DNA of 7,752 nucleotides, taken from Alphaproteobacteria bacterium. GTDB taxonomy: Bacteria > Pseudomonadota > Alphaproteobacteria > Reyranellales > Reyranellaceae. The translations under genes were made by a program, and so were the position numbers. Location: the NCBI GenBank assembly GCA_005884705.1, contig VBAF01000402.1, forward strand, positions 1-7,752, read 5' to 3'. Below are positions 1-5,634 of the stretch, piece by piece; within the stretch, counting starts at the first letter, position 1, and each line of letters starts with the position of its first letter. The notes under the pieces were generated by a model. That model worked only from the letters and a program-made list of their open reading frames with translations. It was not told the DNA's origin and made no database searches.

Positions 1-102
1 GCCGAACAGATAGCCGGCATGGCCGCCGAAATAGACGCCGTCGTTGGCCGCTGCGGGGAGGGCCGCCAGCGACAGGCCGGCGGCGGCGAGGAGCTTTTTC
101 AT
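1..102 (-). CDS. Exported outer-membrane beta-barrel-type protein, N-terminal fragment (34 codons in window)
   Basis: An ATG at 102 (reverse strand) opens a frame that runs off the left edge. The first residues form a textbook Sec signal peptide: a basic start (MKKLL), an Ala/Leu core, and a likely signal-peptidase I site at PAAA before N20. The mature part begins DGVYFGGHAGYLFG. The alternating aromatic/Gly pattern resembles the first strand of small proteobacterial surface-antigen barrels (OmpA-like or Omp25-like families). Only about 15 mature residues are visible, so the family is inferred. No good Shine-Dalgarno sequence precedes the ATG. The gene lies 49 bases downstream of the deacetylase on the same strand, and a hairpin sits in the gap, so it may be co-transcribed or have its own promoter. 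It is too short to appear in a standard ORF list. Confidence 0.7.
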   Translation of the reverse strand, partial: MKKLLAAAGLSLAALPAAANDGVYFGGHAGYLFG

Positions 103-119
103 CGAGCGCGCTGTACCAC

Positions 120-147
120 GCGGTGCATTACCGAATCCTTGCACCGC
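120..147 (-). terminator. Perfect 8-bp stem-loop between deacetylase and outer-membrane gene
   Basis: GCGGTGCA (120-127) and TGCACCGC (140-147) are exact reverse complements around a 12-base loop. On the minus strand the stem begins 4 bases after the deacetylase stop and ends 17 bases before the ATG of the exported protein. No T-run follows, so it is not a classical intrinsic terminator. It could be a weak terminator, an mRNA 3'-end stabiliser, or a structure in the outer-membrane gene's leader. The stem is seen directly; the function is inferred. Confidence 0.4.
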
Positions 148-151
148 TTAT

Positions 152-1081
152 TCACGCCCGCATCAACACACGCACGTGCGCGGAGGTTGCATCGGCCAGC
201 GCCTCGAGGTCGTAGCCGCCCTCCAGCGCCGAGACGAGCCGGCCCTTGGCGTGGCGGTCGGCGATCGCCAGCAGCTCGCGGCTGATCCAGGCGAAGTCCG
301 CCGTTTCGAGGCTGAGCTGGGCAAGCGGATCGGCCTTGTGGGCGTCGAAGCCGGCCGAGACGATCACAAGCTCGGGCGCGAAGCGGTCGAGCTGCGGCAG
401 GATGATCTCGCCCCAGGCATGACGAAACTGCGCGCTGCCGCTGTTGGGCCGCAGCGGCACGTTGGCGACGTTGCCGTCGACGCCGCGTTCGTTCGACTGG
501 CCGGTGCCGGGATAGAGCGGATACTGGTGCGTCGAGCCGTAGAACAGCGAAGGATCGATCTCGACCACCGCCTGCGTGCCCTGGCCGTGATGGACGTCGA
601 AATCGAGGATGGCGACGCGGCCGACGCCATGGCGAGCCTGCGCATGCCGCGCGCCGACCGCCACGTTGTTGAACAGGCAGAAGCCGCCCGGGATGTCGGG
701 CGTGGCGTGATGGCCGGGCGGGCGGACGGCGGCAAAGGCGGTGTCGGCCCGGCCGCTCATCACCGCATCGACGCCGGCCACCACCGCGCCCGCCGCGCGC
801 AGGGCGGCGTCGATGCTGCCGTGGCTTATGATCGTGTCGGCGTCGATCATGGCGTATTCGCCGGGCGCAGGCCGGGCGCCCAGCATCGCCTGCACGTAGC
901 TCTCGGGATGGACGCGCGTCAGCTGCTCGGTCGTCGCCAGCGGCGCCTCGGCGCGCGCGAGGTTGGCGAAGTCGGGATCGTCGAGCGCCGCCAGGATCGC
1001 GGCGAGGCGCTCGGGCCGCTCGGGATGGTGCGGCCCCGGCTGGTGGCCGAGGCAGGCGGGATGGGTCAGGAGAAGGGTCAT
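152..1081 (-). CDS. Histone deacetylase family protein (zinc-dependent deacetylase/amidohydrolase)
   Basis: This 309-residue protein has the full-length fold expected for bacterial class II HDAC-like and acetylpolyamine-amidohydrolase-like enzymes, which remove acyl groups from lysine or polyamine amides in the cytoplasm. All catalytic landmarks are present: HPERPERL near residues 19-26, the paired histidines in RPPGHHA (H124, H125), and DFDVHHGQGT with presumed zinc ligands D162 and H164. The third ligand D246 lies in AGFDAH, and the transition-state tyrosine Y290 lies in LEGGYDLEAL. No signal peptide or membrane segment is seen. The ATG at 1081 follows the upstream DUF1275 stop after a single base, so it is probably translated by reinitiation within one operon. 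The substrate (acetyl-lysine, acetylpolyamine or another amide) cannot be assigned from sequence. The family call is very secure. Confidence 0.95.
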   Translation of the reverse strand: MTLLLTHPACLGHQPGPHHPERPERLAAILAALDDPDFANLARAEAPLATTEQLTRVHPESYVQAMLGARPAPGEYAMIDADTIISHGSIDAALRAAGAVVAGVDAVMSGRADTAFAAVRPPGHHATPDIPGGFCLFNNVAVGARHAQARHGVGRVAILDFDVHHGQGTQAVVEIDPSLFYGSTHQYPLYPGTGQSNERGVDGNVANVPLRPNSGSAQFRHAWGEIILPQLDRFAPELVIVSAGFDAHKADPLAQLSLETADFAWISRELLAIADRHAKGRLVSALEGGYDLEALADATSAHVRVLMRA

Positions 1082-1082
1082 G

Positions 1083-1742
1083 TCAGGCCACCGCTGCCGG
1101 ATGAGGTCTGCCGAGCAGGCCGAGCGCGGCGGCTGCCGCGATCGGCGCGACCAGGGCGAGGAAGCCGATCACGACGTAGCCCACCGCGCCCAGCAGCGCG
1201 CCGGCGCCGAAGGCGAGCATCAGCGGCACCAGCTTCGACAGGCGCTCGCGCTTGGCGTGCAGGTCGCCGTGGCCATGCAGCAGGTCCACGATATCGACGA
1301 TGATCTGCATCATCAGGAAGGTGCGGGCGGCGGTATTCTGGACGCCCATCGCCGCGGCGGCCAGCAGGCCGGTGGCGATCGCCGCCGGGCTTTCGCGCCC
1401 ATCGAACGGCGCCGATGCCAGCGCCATCGCCATGAAGCCGGCCAGCAAGGCGGCCTCGGCCAGCAGCACGGGCGTCGTCGCGTCGAGCAGCTGGCGCTCG
1501 CGGCGGATGATGAAGAAACGCGTCACGATCGCCGCGACGATGAAGGTCGGAATGGCCATCAGCTTGAGCGCGATGCCGTAGCGATGGTCGACGATCGAGG
1601 CGGCGATCAGCACGACGTTGCCGGTGATGTGGGCGGCGAACAGGCCGAACAGCGCGATGAAGCCCAGCGTATCGACGAAGCCCGAGATGAAGCCGAGCGC
1701 CGACATGGTGGCGCGGGGACCAAGGGTGTTCCGCTTCTGCAC
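1083..1742 (-). CDS. DUF1275/YoaK family integral membrane protein
   Basis: This protein of about 219 residues is very hydrophobic, with roughly six membrane segments. It carries the family signature near the N-terminus: GFVDTLGF (21-28) followed by AAHITGNVV (36-44), matching the G-x-x-D plus TGN pattern of DUF1275. A second family-like region is AMGVQNTAAR (131-140), then a cytoplasm- or periplasm-facing loop with three histidines (H156, H158, H162) and a final GALLGAVGY segment. Family function is unknown; a transport role has been suggested but cannot be shown here. The longest start is GTG at 1742, directly after an in-frame TAA. An ATG at 1706 (residue 13) is a rival, but it would cut into the first conserved segment. 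No Shine-Dalgarno is evident for either. The gene heads the minus-strand operon with the deacetylase. Confidence 0.88.
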   Translation of the reverse strand: MQKRNTLGPRATMSALGFISGFVDTLGFIALFGLFAAHITGNVVLIAASIVDHRYGIALKLMAIPTFIVAAIVTRFFIIRRERQLLDATTPVLLAEAALLAGFMAMALASAPFDGRESPAAIATGLLAAAAMGVQNTAARTFLMMQIIVDIVDLLHGHGDLHAKRERLSKLVPLMLAFGAGALLGAVGYVVIGFLALVAPIAAAAALGLLGRPHPAAVA

Positions 1743-1823
1743 GCCGGTATCTTAGGGCGCGCGCAGGGCGGAGGCACCCGCCGGTTGACGCCCGCAAGCC
1801 GGCCCGCCAACGTGCGCCGCGTC
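1743..1823. promoter_or_regulatory. Divergent intergenic region between DUF1275 gene and PLP-enzyme operon
   Basis: These 81 bases must hold the promoters of both divergent operons. Rightward, TTGACG (1785-1790) is a good -35 candidate, but the hexamer 17 bases later (1808-1813) matches TATAAT at only two positions. Leftward, the reverse complement of 1749-1754 reads TAAGAT, a plausible -10 without a convincing -35. If used, it would place the start of transcription near the GTG at 1742, giving a nearly leaderless message or favouring the internal ATG at 1706. No operator palindrome stands out. Confidence 0.35.
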
Positions 1824-3074
1824 ATGCCCGTTCCGTCCGCGCTTGCCTGCGTTCGTTGCAGGGCCCGTTATCCGATCGACCACTATGCCCAGGACTGCCC
1901 GGCCTGCCGGGCCGGGGGCGCGCCGGCCAATCTCACCGTCGCTTACGATGCCGTTCCCGGCGCCGATACGGACCGCGGCGCGGTACGCCTCGACCGCGGC
2001 TCGATGTGGCGCTGGCAGGACTTCCTTCATGCTCGCGCGGCCGACGCGGTGACCCTGGGCGAGGGCAATACGCCGCTCCTGCCGGCGCCCTCCCTCGGGC
2101 TGGGCGACGTCTGGATCAAGGACGAATCGCGCAATCCCACCTGGTCGTTCAAGGACCGGCTGGCGTCGGGGGCGCTCACCACGGCCCGCCGCTTCGGCGC
2201 CAAGGTGATCGCCTCGAGTTCTTCCGGCAACGCCGGTGCGGCGGCGGCGGCCTATGCCGCCAAGGCCGGCATCCCCTGCGTGGTCTTCACGTTCGTCGGC
2301 TCCGCCGGGCCGCTGGTGCTGCAGATGCGAGCCTATGGCGCGATGGTGGTGAAGGTCGCCGACAAGGCCGATCGCTGGCGGCTGCAGACGCTCGGCGTGC
2401 GCGAGTTCGGCTGGTACCCGACCTCGCCGTTCTTCGGCCCGGTGGTCGGCTCCAACCCGTACGGCATGGAAGGCTACAAGACGATCGCCTACGAGATCGC
2501 CGAGGCGTTCGACTGGCAGCCACCCGACTGGTGCGTGCTGCCGGTGTGCTACGGCGATGCGCTGTACGGCATGTGGAAGGGCTTCGAGGAGCTGAAGGCA
2601 TTGGGCTGGATCGACCGCGTGCCGCGCTTCGTCGCCGCCGAGGTTTCGGGCTCGCTGGTCGCGGCGATCGAGGGTGGCGACGCGCTGCCGCCCGAGTCGC
2701 CGCGCAACACGCCGTCGATCGCGACCTCGATCGGCGCGCTGCAGGGCACCGTGCAGGCGCTCGACGTGCTGCGCAAATCGAACGGCGCCGCGGTGACGAT
2801 CGGCGACGACGACCTGCGGCGCTGGGTGCTGACGCTGGCGGCCAAGGAGGGCCTCTGGCCGGAAGCTTCGTCGGCCGCGCCGTTCGCCGCCATCGAGCGG
2901 TTGCGCGGCGACGGCACGATCAAGCCCGACGAGCGCTGCGTGGCGCTGCTGACCGCCGCCGGCCTCAAGGACCCGGGACCGATCGAGCAGGCCCCGCCCG
3001 AGCCGCCGCTGGTGAGCGGTGGCCTCAGAGAGCTGATGGCGGCGCTCAAGAACAGCTACGGCTTCCATGGCTGA
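1824..3074 (+). CDS. Threonine synthase-like, PLP-dependent enzyme with N-terminal zinc ribbon
   Basis: This 416-residue fold-type II PLP enzyme is close to the usual length for the threonine synthase group, which converts O-phosphohomoserine to threonine. Four cysteines (C9, C12, C25, C28; CxxC-x12-CxxC) form an N-terminal zinc ribbon. Next come EGNTPLL (80-86), the Schiff-base lysine K110 in NPTWSFKDR, and the phosphate/cofactor loop SSSSGNAG (131-138). A tryptophan stands where classical threonine synthases have Gly (NPTGSFKDR), so the true reaction may be a lyase, synthase or dehydratase step on another substrate. I chose ATG 1824 because it sits just before the zinc ribbon. The open frame extends far upstream but as antisense of the neighbouring genes. 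No clear Shine-Dalgarno was seen. The stop overlaps the next gene by 8 bases, and the gene leads an operon with two LLM oxidoreductases, which argues for a specialised pathway rather than housekeeping threonine synthesis. Confidence 0.88.
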   Translation: MPVPSALACVRCRARYPIDHYAQDCPACRAGGAPANLTVAYDAVPGADTDRGAVRLDRGSMWRWQDFLHARAADAVTLGEGNTPLLPAPSLGLGDVWIKDESRNPTWSFKDRLASGALTTARRFGAKVIASSSSGNAGAAAAAYAAKAGIPCVVFTFVGSAGPLVLQMRAYGAMVVKVADKADRWRLQTLGVREFGWYPTSPFFGPVVGSNPYGMEGYKTIAYEIAEAFDWQPPDWCVLPVCYGDALYGMWKGFEELKALGWIDRVPRFVAAEVSGSLVAAIEGGDALPPESPRNTPSIATSIGALQGTVQALDVLRKSNGAAVTIGDDDLRRWVLTLAAKEGLWPEASSAAPFAAIERLRGDGTIKPDERCVALLTAAGLKDPGPIEQAPPEPPLVSGGLRELMAALKNSYGFHG

Positions 3075-3981
3075 GCTCGGCCTCGCGATCGACGGCCGCG
3101 CGCCGCTCAAGGACATCGCGGCCCAGGCGCAGGTGGCGGAAGCCGGCGGCGCGTCGACGCTGTGGATCGCCTGCCATCTCTTCCTGCGCGATCCGGTGAC
3201 GACTGCGGCGCTGGCCCTCGCGGCGACGAAGCGGATCAAGGTCGCCCTGATGGCGATGAGCCCCTATTCGACCCATCCGGTCTACATCGCCATGGCGGCG
3301 GCGAGCCTCGACGAGATCCATCCCGGCCGGGTGATCCTCTGCCTCGGCGCCGGCGCGCCGGCCGACCTCAAGGCCGCCGGCATCGACTCAGCCCACCCCC
3401 TGGTCGCGATCGGCGAGGCGGTGAAGATCTGCCGTCAGCTGTTCGCCGGCGAGATGGCCGACGTCGACGGCCGGATGTTCAAGGTTGACGGCAATGGCGG
3501 CCGCAACATCCCGCTCGTGATCGCCGCCTCGCGGCCCAACATGCTGAAGCTCGCCGGCCGGCAGACCGACGGCGTGCTGATCTCGGCCGCGACCTCGCCG
3601 CCCTTCGTCAAGGCCTGCCTCGAGCAGGCAGGGGCCGGCCGCAAGTCCTGCATCGTCTCCACCCGGCTCGGGCCCCCCGACGCGATCCGCCGGCCGATCG
3701 GCTTCGTGCTGCGCGGCGCCCACCACGCCGAGAACATCCGTCTCGGCGGCGCGAGCCTCGACCAGCAGGCGCTCGCAGCGGCCTATGCCGCCGAGAACTG
3801 GGCCGAGGTCGACCGGCTGGTGAGCGACGATGTCGTGCGCCGCCACGCCGCCTGTGGCACGCCGCAGGAGGTGCGGGCCAGGATCGACGAGTATCGCGCG
3901 ATCGGCCTCGACGAGGTGGTGCTGGGCGGCCTCGACGATGCGTCGGCCATTGCCAGCACCCTGAAGGCGATCAACCGATGA
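3067..3981 (+). CDS. LLM-class (luciferase-like) flavin/F420-dependent oxidoreductase, first copy
   Basis: This 304-residue TIM-barrel protein belongs to the bacterial luciferase-like superfamily. It starts with a first strand of the usual type (ELGLAID). It continues through SPYSTHPVYIAMAAASLDEI and HPGRVILCLGAGAPADL (85-101), where G94-A-G96 is the family's cofactor-binding turn. After that come RQLFAGE and a C-terminal regulatory or lid part ending in IGLDEVVLGG. Family members reduce or mono-oxygenate small organic substrates using FMNH2 or F420H2; which cofactor is used here cannot be decided by eye. The ATG lies inside the last codons of the PLP-enzyme gene (8-base overlap), and the TGA overlaps the following ATG, so translational coupling is very likely. 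It is only distantly similar to its downstream neighbour. The two are therefore different members of the superfamily rather than a recent duplicate, and may act in sequence or as a two-subunit enzyme like LuxA/LuxB. Confidence 0.88.
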   Translation: MAELGLAIDGRAPLKDIAAQAQVAEAGGASTLWIACHLFLRDPVTTAALALAATKRIKVALMAMSPYSTHPVYIAMAAASLDEIHPGRVILCLGAGAPADLKAAGIDSAHPLVAIGEAVKICRQLFAGEMADVDGRMFKVDGNGGRNIPLVIAASRPNMLKLAGRQTDGVLISAATSPPFVKACLEQAGAGRKSCIVSTRLGPPDAIRRPIGFVLRGAHHAENIRLGGASLDQQALAAAYAAENWAEVDRLVSDDVVRRHAACGTPQEVRARIDEYRAIGLDEVVLGGLDDASAIASTLKAINR

Positions 3982-4970
3982 AGTTCAGCATCAGCCTGCC
4001 GACCGGCTTCGAGGGGGTGATGTATCCCATCCCCTTCGTCGATCCGTCCGACTTCGTGCGCATGGCAAGGCTGTGCGAAAAGCTCGGCTATCACTCGGTG
4101 TGGGGCAACGACCACATCCAGAGCCAGCATTATGTGCGCGAGCTCTATCCCGACACGCCGCCCAACTTCTACGAGCTGCTGACCGTGCTGTCGTTCTGCG
4201 CGGCCGCGACGACCACGCTCGAGGTTGGCACCGCGCTCGCCGTGCAGCCGATGCGCGACCCGTTCTGGCTGGCCAAGACCGCCGCCACCATCGATCAGCT
4301 CTCCAACGGAAGGCTGATCCTGGCACTTGGCATCGGCGCCTACCGCGAGGAGTTCGCCGCTTGGGCGCCGCGGCTCGCGCCGAAGGCGCAGCGCGGCGAG
4401 ATGATGGACGAGGGGCTCGAGCTGATGCGCCGGCTGTTCACCGAGCGGCGGGTGACGCACGCCGGCAAGTACTACGCGGTCAAGGACATCGAGATGTACC
4501 CCAAGCCCCGGCGCGATCCGTTCGCGCTGTGGCTCGGCGGGCACAACAAGGCGACCATCGAGCGGACCGCGCGGCTCGCGACCGGCTGGCTGCCCGGTTG
4601 GCGGCCGTGGCCCGAGCTTGCCGAGTGGATCAAGCTCCTGAAGGACCGCGCCGCGGAGCTCGGCCGCGATCCCAAGGAGATCGAGATCGCGCCGCAATTC
4701 TCGCTCACCATCGCCAGGACGCCGGAAGCGGCCGAGAAACGCTACATGGAGTCGGGCCTGGTCGCGCACCGGACGTCGCTCGCCTATACCGGCCGCGACC
4801 TCTCCAAGCAGGTCGTCGCCAACCTCGTCGGCTCGCCCGACCTGATCAAGGAGAAGGTCGCGGGTCTCCAGGCCATCGGCGTCGACCACGCCTGCGCGCT
4901 GATGATCCCGGCCGATTCGATGGCCGAGTTCGAGGATCAGGTGGAATGGTTCGCCAAGACGGTGCTTTGA
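3978..4970 (+). CDS. LLM-class flavin/F420-dependent oxidoreductase, second copy
   Basis: This 330-residue protein is a full-length luciferase-like monooxygenase or reductase. Characteristic segments are LCEKLGYHSVWGNDHI near the N-terminus, then TIDQLSNGRLILALGIGAYREEF with the cofactor turn G118-I-G120. These are followed by RGEMMDEGLELMRRLFTE, the substrate-side motif ALWLGGHNKATIERTARLA, and GWLPGW. The helix-rich C-terminus has SPDLIKEKVAGLQAIGVDH, typical of F420-style LLM enzymes. The start ATG shares bases with the upstream stop (ATGA, 4-base overlap). An AAGG about 10 bases upstream may assist. It closes the three-gene operon. Its last 96 bases (31 codons plus stop) recur at 7114-7209, beyond the sensor-kinase module. 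The cofactor and substrate are not determinable from sequence alone. Confidence 0.9.
   Translation: MKFSISLPTGFEGVMYPIPFVDPSDFVRMARLCEKLGYHSVWGNDHIQSQHYVRELYPDTPPNFYELLTVLSFCAAATTTLEVGTALAVQPMRDPFWLAKTAATIDQLSNGRLILALGIGAYREEFAAWAPRLAPKAQRGEMMDEGLELMRRLFTERRVTHAGKYYAVKDIEMYPKPRRDPFALWLGGHNKATIERTARLATGWLPGWRPWPELAEWIKLLKDRAAELGRDPKEIEIAPQFSLTIARTPEAAEKRYMESGLVAHRTSLAYTGRDLSKQVVANLVGSPDLIKEKVAGLQAIGVDHACALMIPADSMAEFEDQVEWFAKTVL
4875..4970 (+). repeat. Direct repeat copy A: 3' end of the second LLM gene
   Basis: The last 31 codons and stop of the second LLM gene match 7114-7209 at 91 of 96 positions without gaps, by manual alignment. The similarity ends exactly at TGA: the bases after it (GGCTCTGACA) are unrelated to those after copy B (ATCTAGCTAT). 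Copy A is the intact, in-gene version. Confidence 0.9.
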
Positions 4971-4976
4971 GGCTCT

Positions 4977-5030
4977 GACAGCCACCCGCACGACCGGTAG
5001 CCCCGCTGGCCGACCTTTACGGTGGCTGTC
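4977..5030 (+). repeat. Perfect 10-bp inverted repeat just after the LLM operon
   Basis: GACAGCCACC (4977-4986) and GGTGGCTGTC (5021-5030) are exact reverse complements with 34 bases between them. The first arm starts 7 bases after the LLM stop codon. The large loop and lack of a T-run make it a poor intrinsic terminator. It may be an mRNA 3'-end structure or a protein-binding inverted repeat. Confidence 0.45.
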
Positions 5031-5085
5031 GCCGAAGGTTCCCTCGGTTGGAATATATCGATCCGGATCCGGCGAAATGCCGTTC

Positions 5086-5099
5086 CCACGTTGCCGTGG
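5086..5099 (+). repeat. Short hairpin CCACG-TTGC-CGTGG
   Basis: This perfect 5-bp stem with a 4-base loop lies in the leader region upstream of the response regulator. It is small enough to arise by chance in GC-rich DNA, so any role in the leader or as an operator half-site is only a suggestion. Confidence 0.25.
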
Positions 5100-5222
5100 T
5101 CGATCAGACGTGAGCACTTGAACGTCCCGAAGGCCGGACCTCGAGTCCAACCCTCACACAAAACGTCCGGTGAAGAGAAACCGGCCGGCCAGCCCCCCTG
5201 GTCGAAGCGCCTGGAAGCGCTC

Positions 5223-5230
5223 GGAAGGAA
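5223..5230 (+). promoter_or_regulatory. Shine-Dalgarno site for the response regulator
   Basis: GGAAGGAA lies upstream of ATG 5237, with its AAGGA core separated from the start by 7 bases. It fixes the start of the receiver protein, which then begins directly with the first beta strand of the fold. It is stronger than the ribosome sites of the LLM operon genes. Confidence 0.75.
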
Positions 5231-5236
5231 TTACCC

Positions 5237-5602
5237 ATGGCCGTCATCCTGATCGTGGAAGACGACATATTCACCCGCAACATGGCAGAGATGATGATTC
5301 AAGACTGGGGCCACGACACGCTCTCCGCCAGCGACGTCGACGAGGCGCTTTTGCTCGTGAAATCGCCTCAGCACATCGACGCGCTTTTTACCGACATCTA
5401 CCTCAAGAAAGCGGTCCTGGGCGGATGCGACCTTGCGCGACATGCCGTCGAGCTTCGGCCGGAATTGCGCGTTCTCTACACGACCGGCAATTCTCCCACC
5501 GACCAGATGAAATCCCTGTTCGTCGACGGTCGACACTTTCTGCCCAAGCCGTACACGCCCGACCAGTTGCAGAGCTCCGTTCGCGGCATGCTCGCGGCCT
5601 GA
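5237..5602 (+). CDS. Single-domain response regulator (receiver only)
   Basis: This 121-residue protein consists of one CheY-like receiver and nothing else. It has the acidic pocket E8-D9-D10 after the first strand (VILIVEDD) and the phosphoacceptor D53 in LFTDIYL. The switch Thr region is YTTGN (T82/T83), and the conserved K104-P105 pair lies in FLPKPYTPDQL. No DNA-binding or enzymatic output domain follows; the TGA comes right after the last helix. The YTTGN segment resembles the FATGY-type switch motif of alphaproteobacterial single-domain regulators that work with HWE/HisKA_2 kinases, where such proteins act as phosphate shuttles, sinks or protein-protein regulators. The gene lies just upstream of its likely cognate kinase, which starts 32 bases after this stop. 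An in-frame ATG for the kinase overlaps the stop (TGATG) but lacks its own ribosome site. Confidence 0.93.
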   Translation: MAVILIVEDDIFTRNMAEMMIQDWGHDTLSASDVDEALLLVKSPQHIDALFTDIYLKKAVLGGCDLARHAVELRPELRVLYTTGNSPTDQMKSLFVDGRHFLPKPYTPDQLQSSVRGMLAA

Positions 5603-5620
5603 TGTCGAACGCGGACGCTC

Positions 5621-5627
5621 GAGGAGA
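5621..5627 (+). promoter_or_regulatory. Shine-Dalgarno site deciding the kinase start
   Basis: GAGGAGA followed by 7 bases and ATG 5635 is a near-ideal ribosome site. It favours ATG 5635 over the in-frame ATG at 5602, which overlaps the response-regulator stop and would add 11 residues lacking domain features. Confidence 0.7.
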
Positions 5628-5634
5628 TAGGCCG

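Larger units (their letters stand above)
4971..5236 (+). promoter_or_regulatory. 266-base intergenic region and probable leader/promoter of the two-component operon
   Basis: No convincing gene lies here; short open frames on both strands lack recognisable protein features. Two weak sigma-70-like possibilities are visible. TTGAAC (5118-5123) is followed after 17 bases by TCGAGT (5141-5146), a 3/6 match to the -10 consensus. Separately, the AT-rich TATATC at 5054-5059 stands out in GC-rich DNA but has a poor -35. A 10-bp palindrome CCGGATCCGG (5063-5072) just after the AT-rich patch could be an operator. No plus-strand GGAAC start of an EcfG-type promoter was found. All of this is inference from consensus matching. 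Confidence 0.3.

Noticed and set aside
963..1823. Upstream extension of the PLP-enzyme reading frame
   Set aside because: The frame is open by GC bias but lies antisense to the DUF1275 and deacetylase genes and encodes Arg/His/Gln-rich sequence. The protein homology starts at the zinc ribbon after ATG 1824.
1752..3239. A 495-codon open frame on the minus strand opposite the PLP-enzyme gene
   Set aside because: It is an antisense shadow of a GC-rich gene. The product is Arg/Ala/His-rich low-complexity sequence without domains, while the plus strand encodes a clear PLP enzyme.
5019..5043. Minus-strand EcfG-like promoter (GGAAC, 16 bases, CGTA)
   Set aside because: The -10 half is imperfect (CGTT expected), and it points back into the LLM gene with no gene downstream on that strand.
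3783..5150. A 455-codon minus-strand open frame across the second LLM gene
   Set aside because: It is the antisense mirror of a well-supported LLM enzyme. Its composition is typical of shadow frames and no motifs are seen.
5022..5252. A possible 76-codon gene in the intergenic region, plus a minus-strand frame at 4937-5161
   Set aside because: Neither has a ribosome site or recognisable features, and the plus frame runs into the response-regulator start. They are treated as chance frames.
5170..5634. Upstream extension of the kinase frame through the response-regulator gene
   Set aside because: This region codes for the receiver in another frame. The ribosome site before ATG 5635 and the PAS domain start support the shorter kinase.
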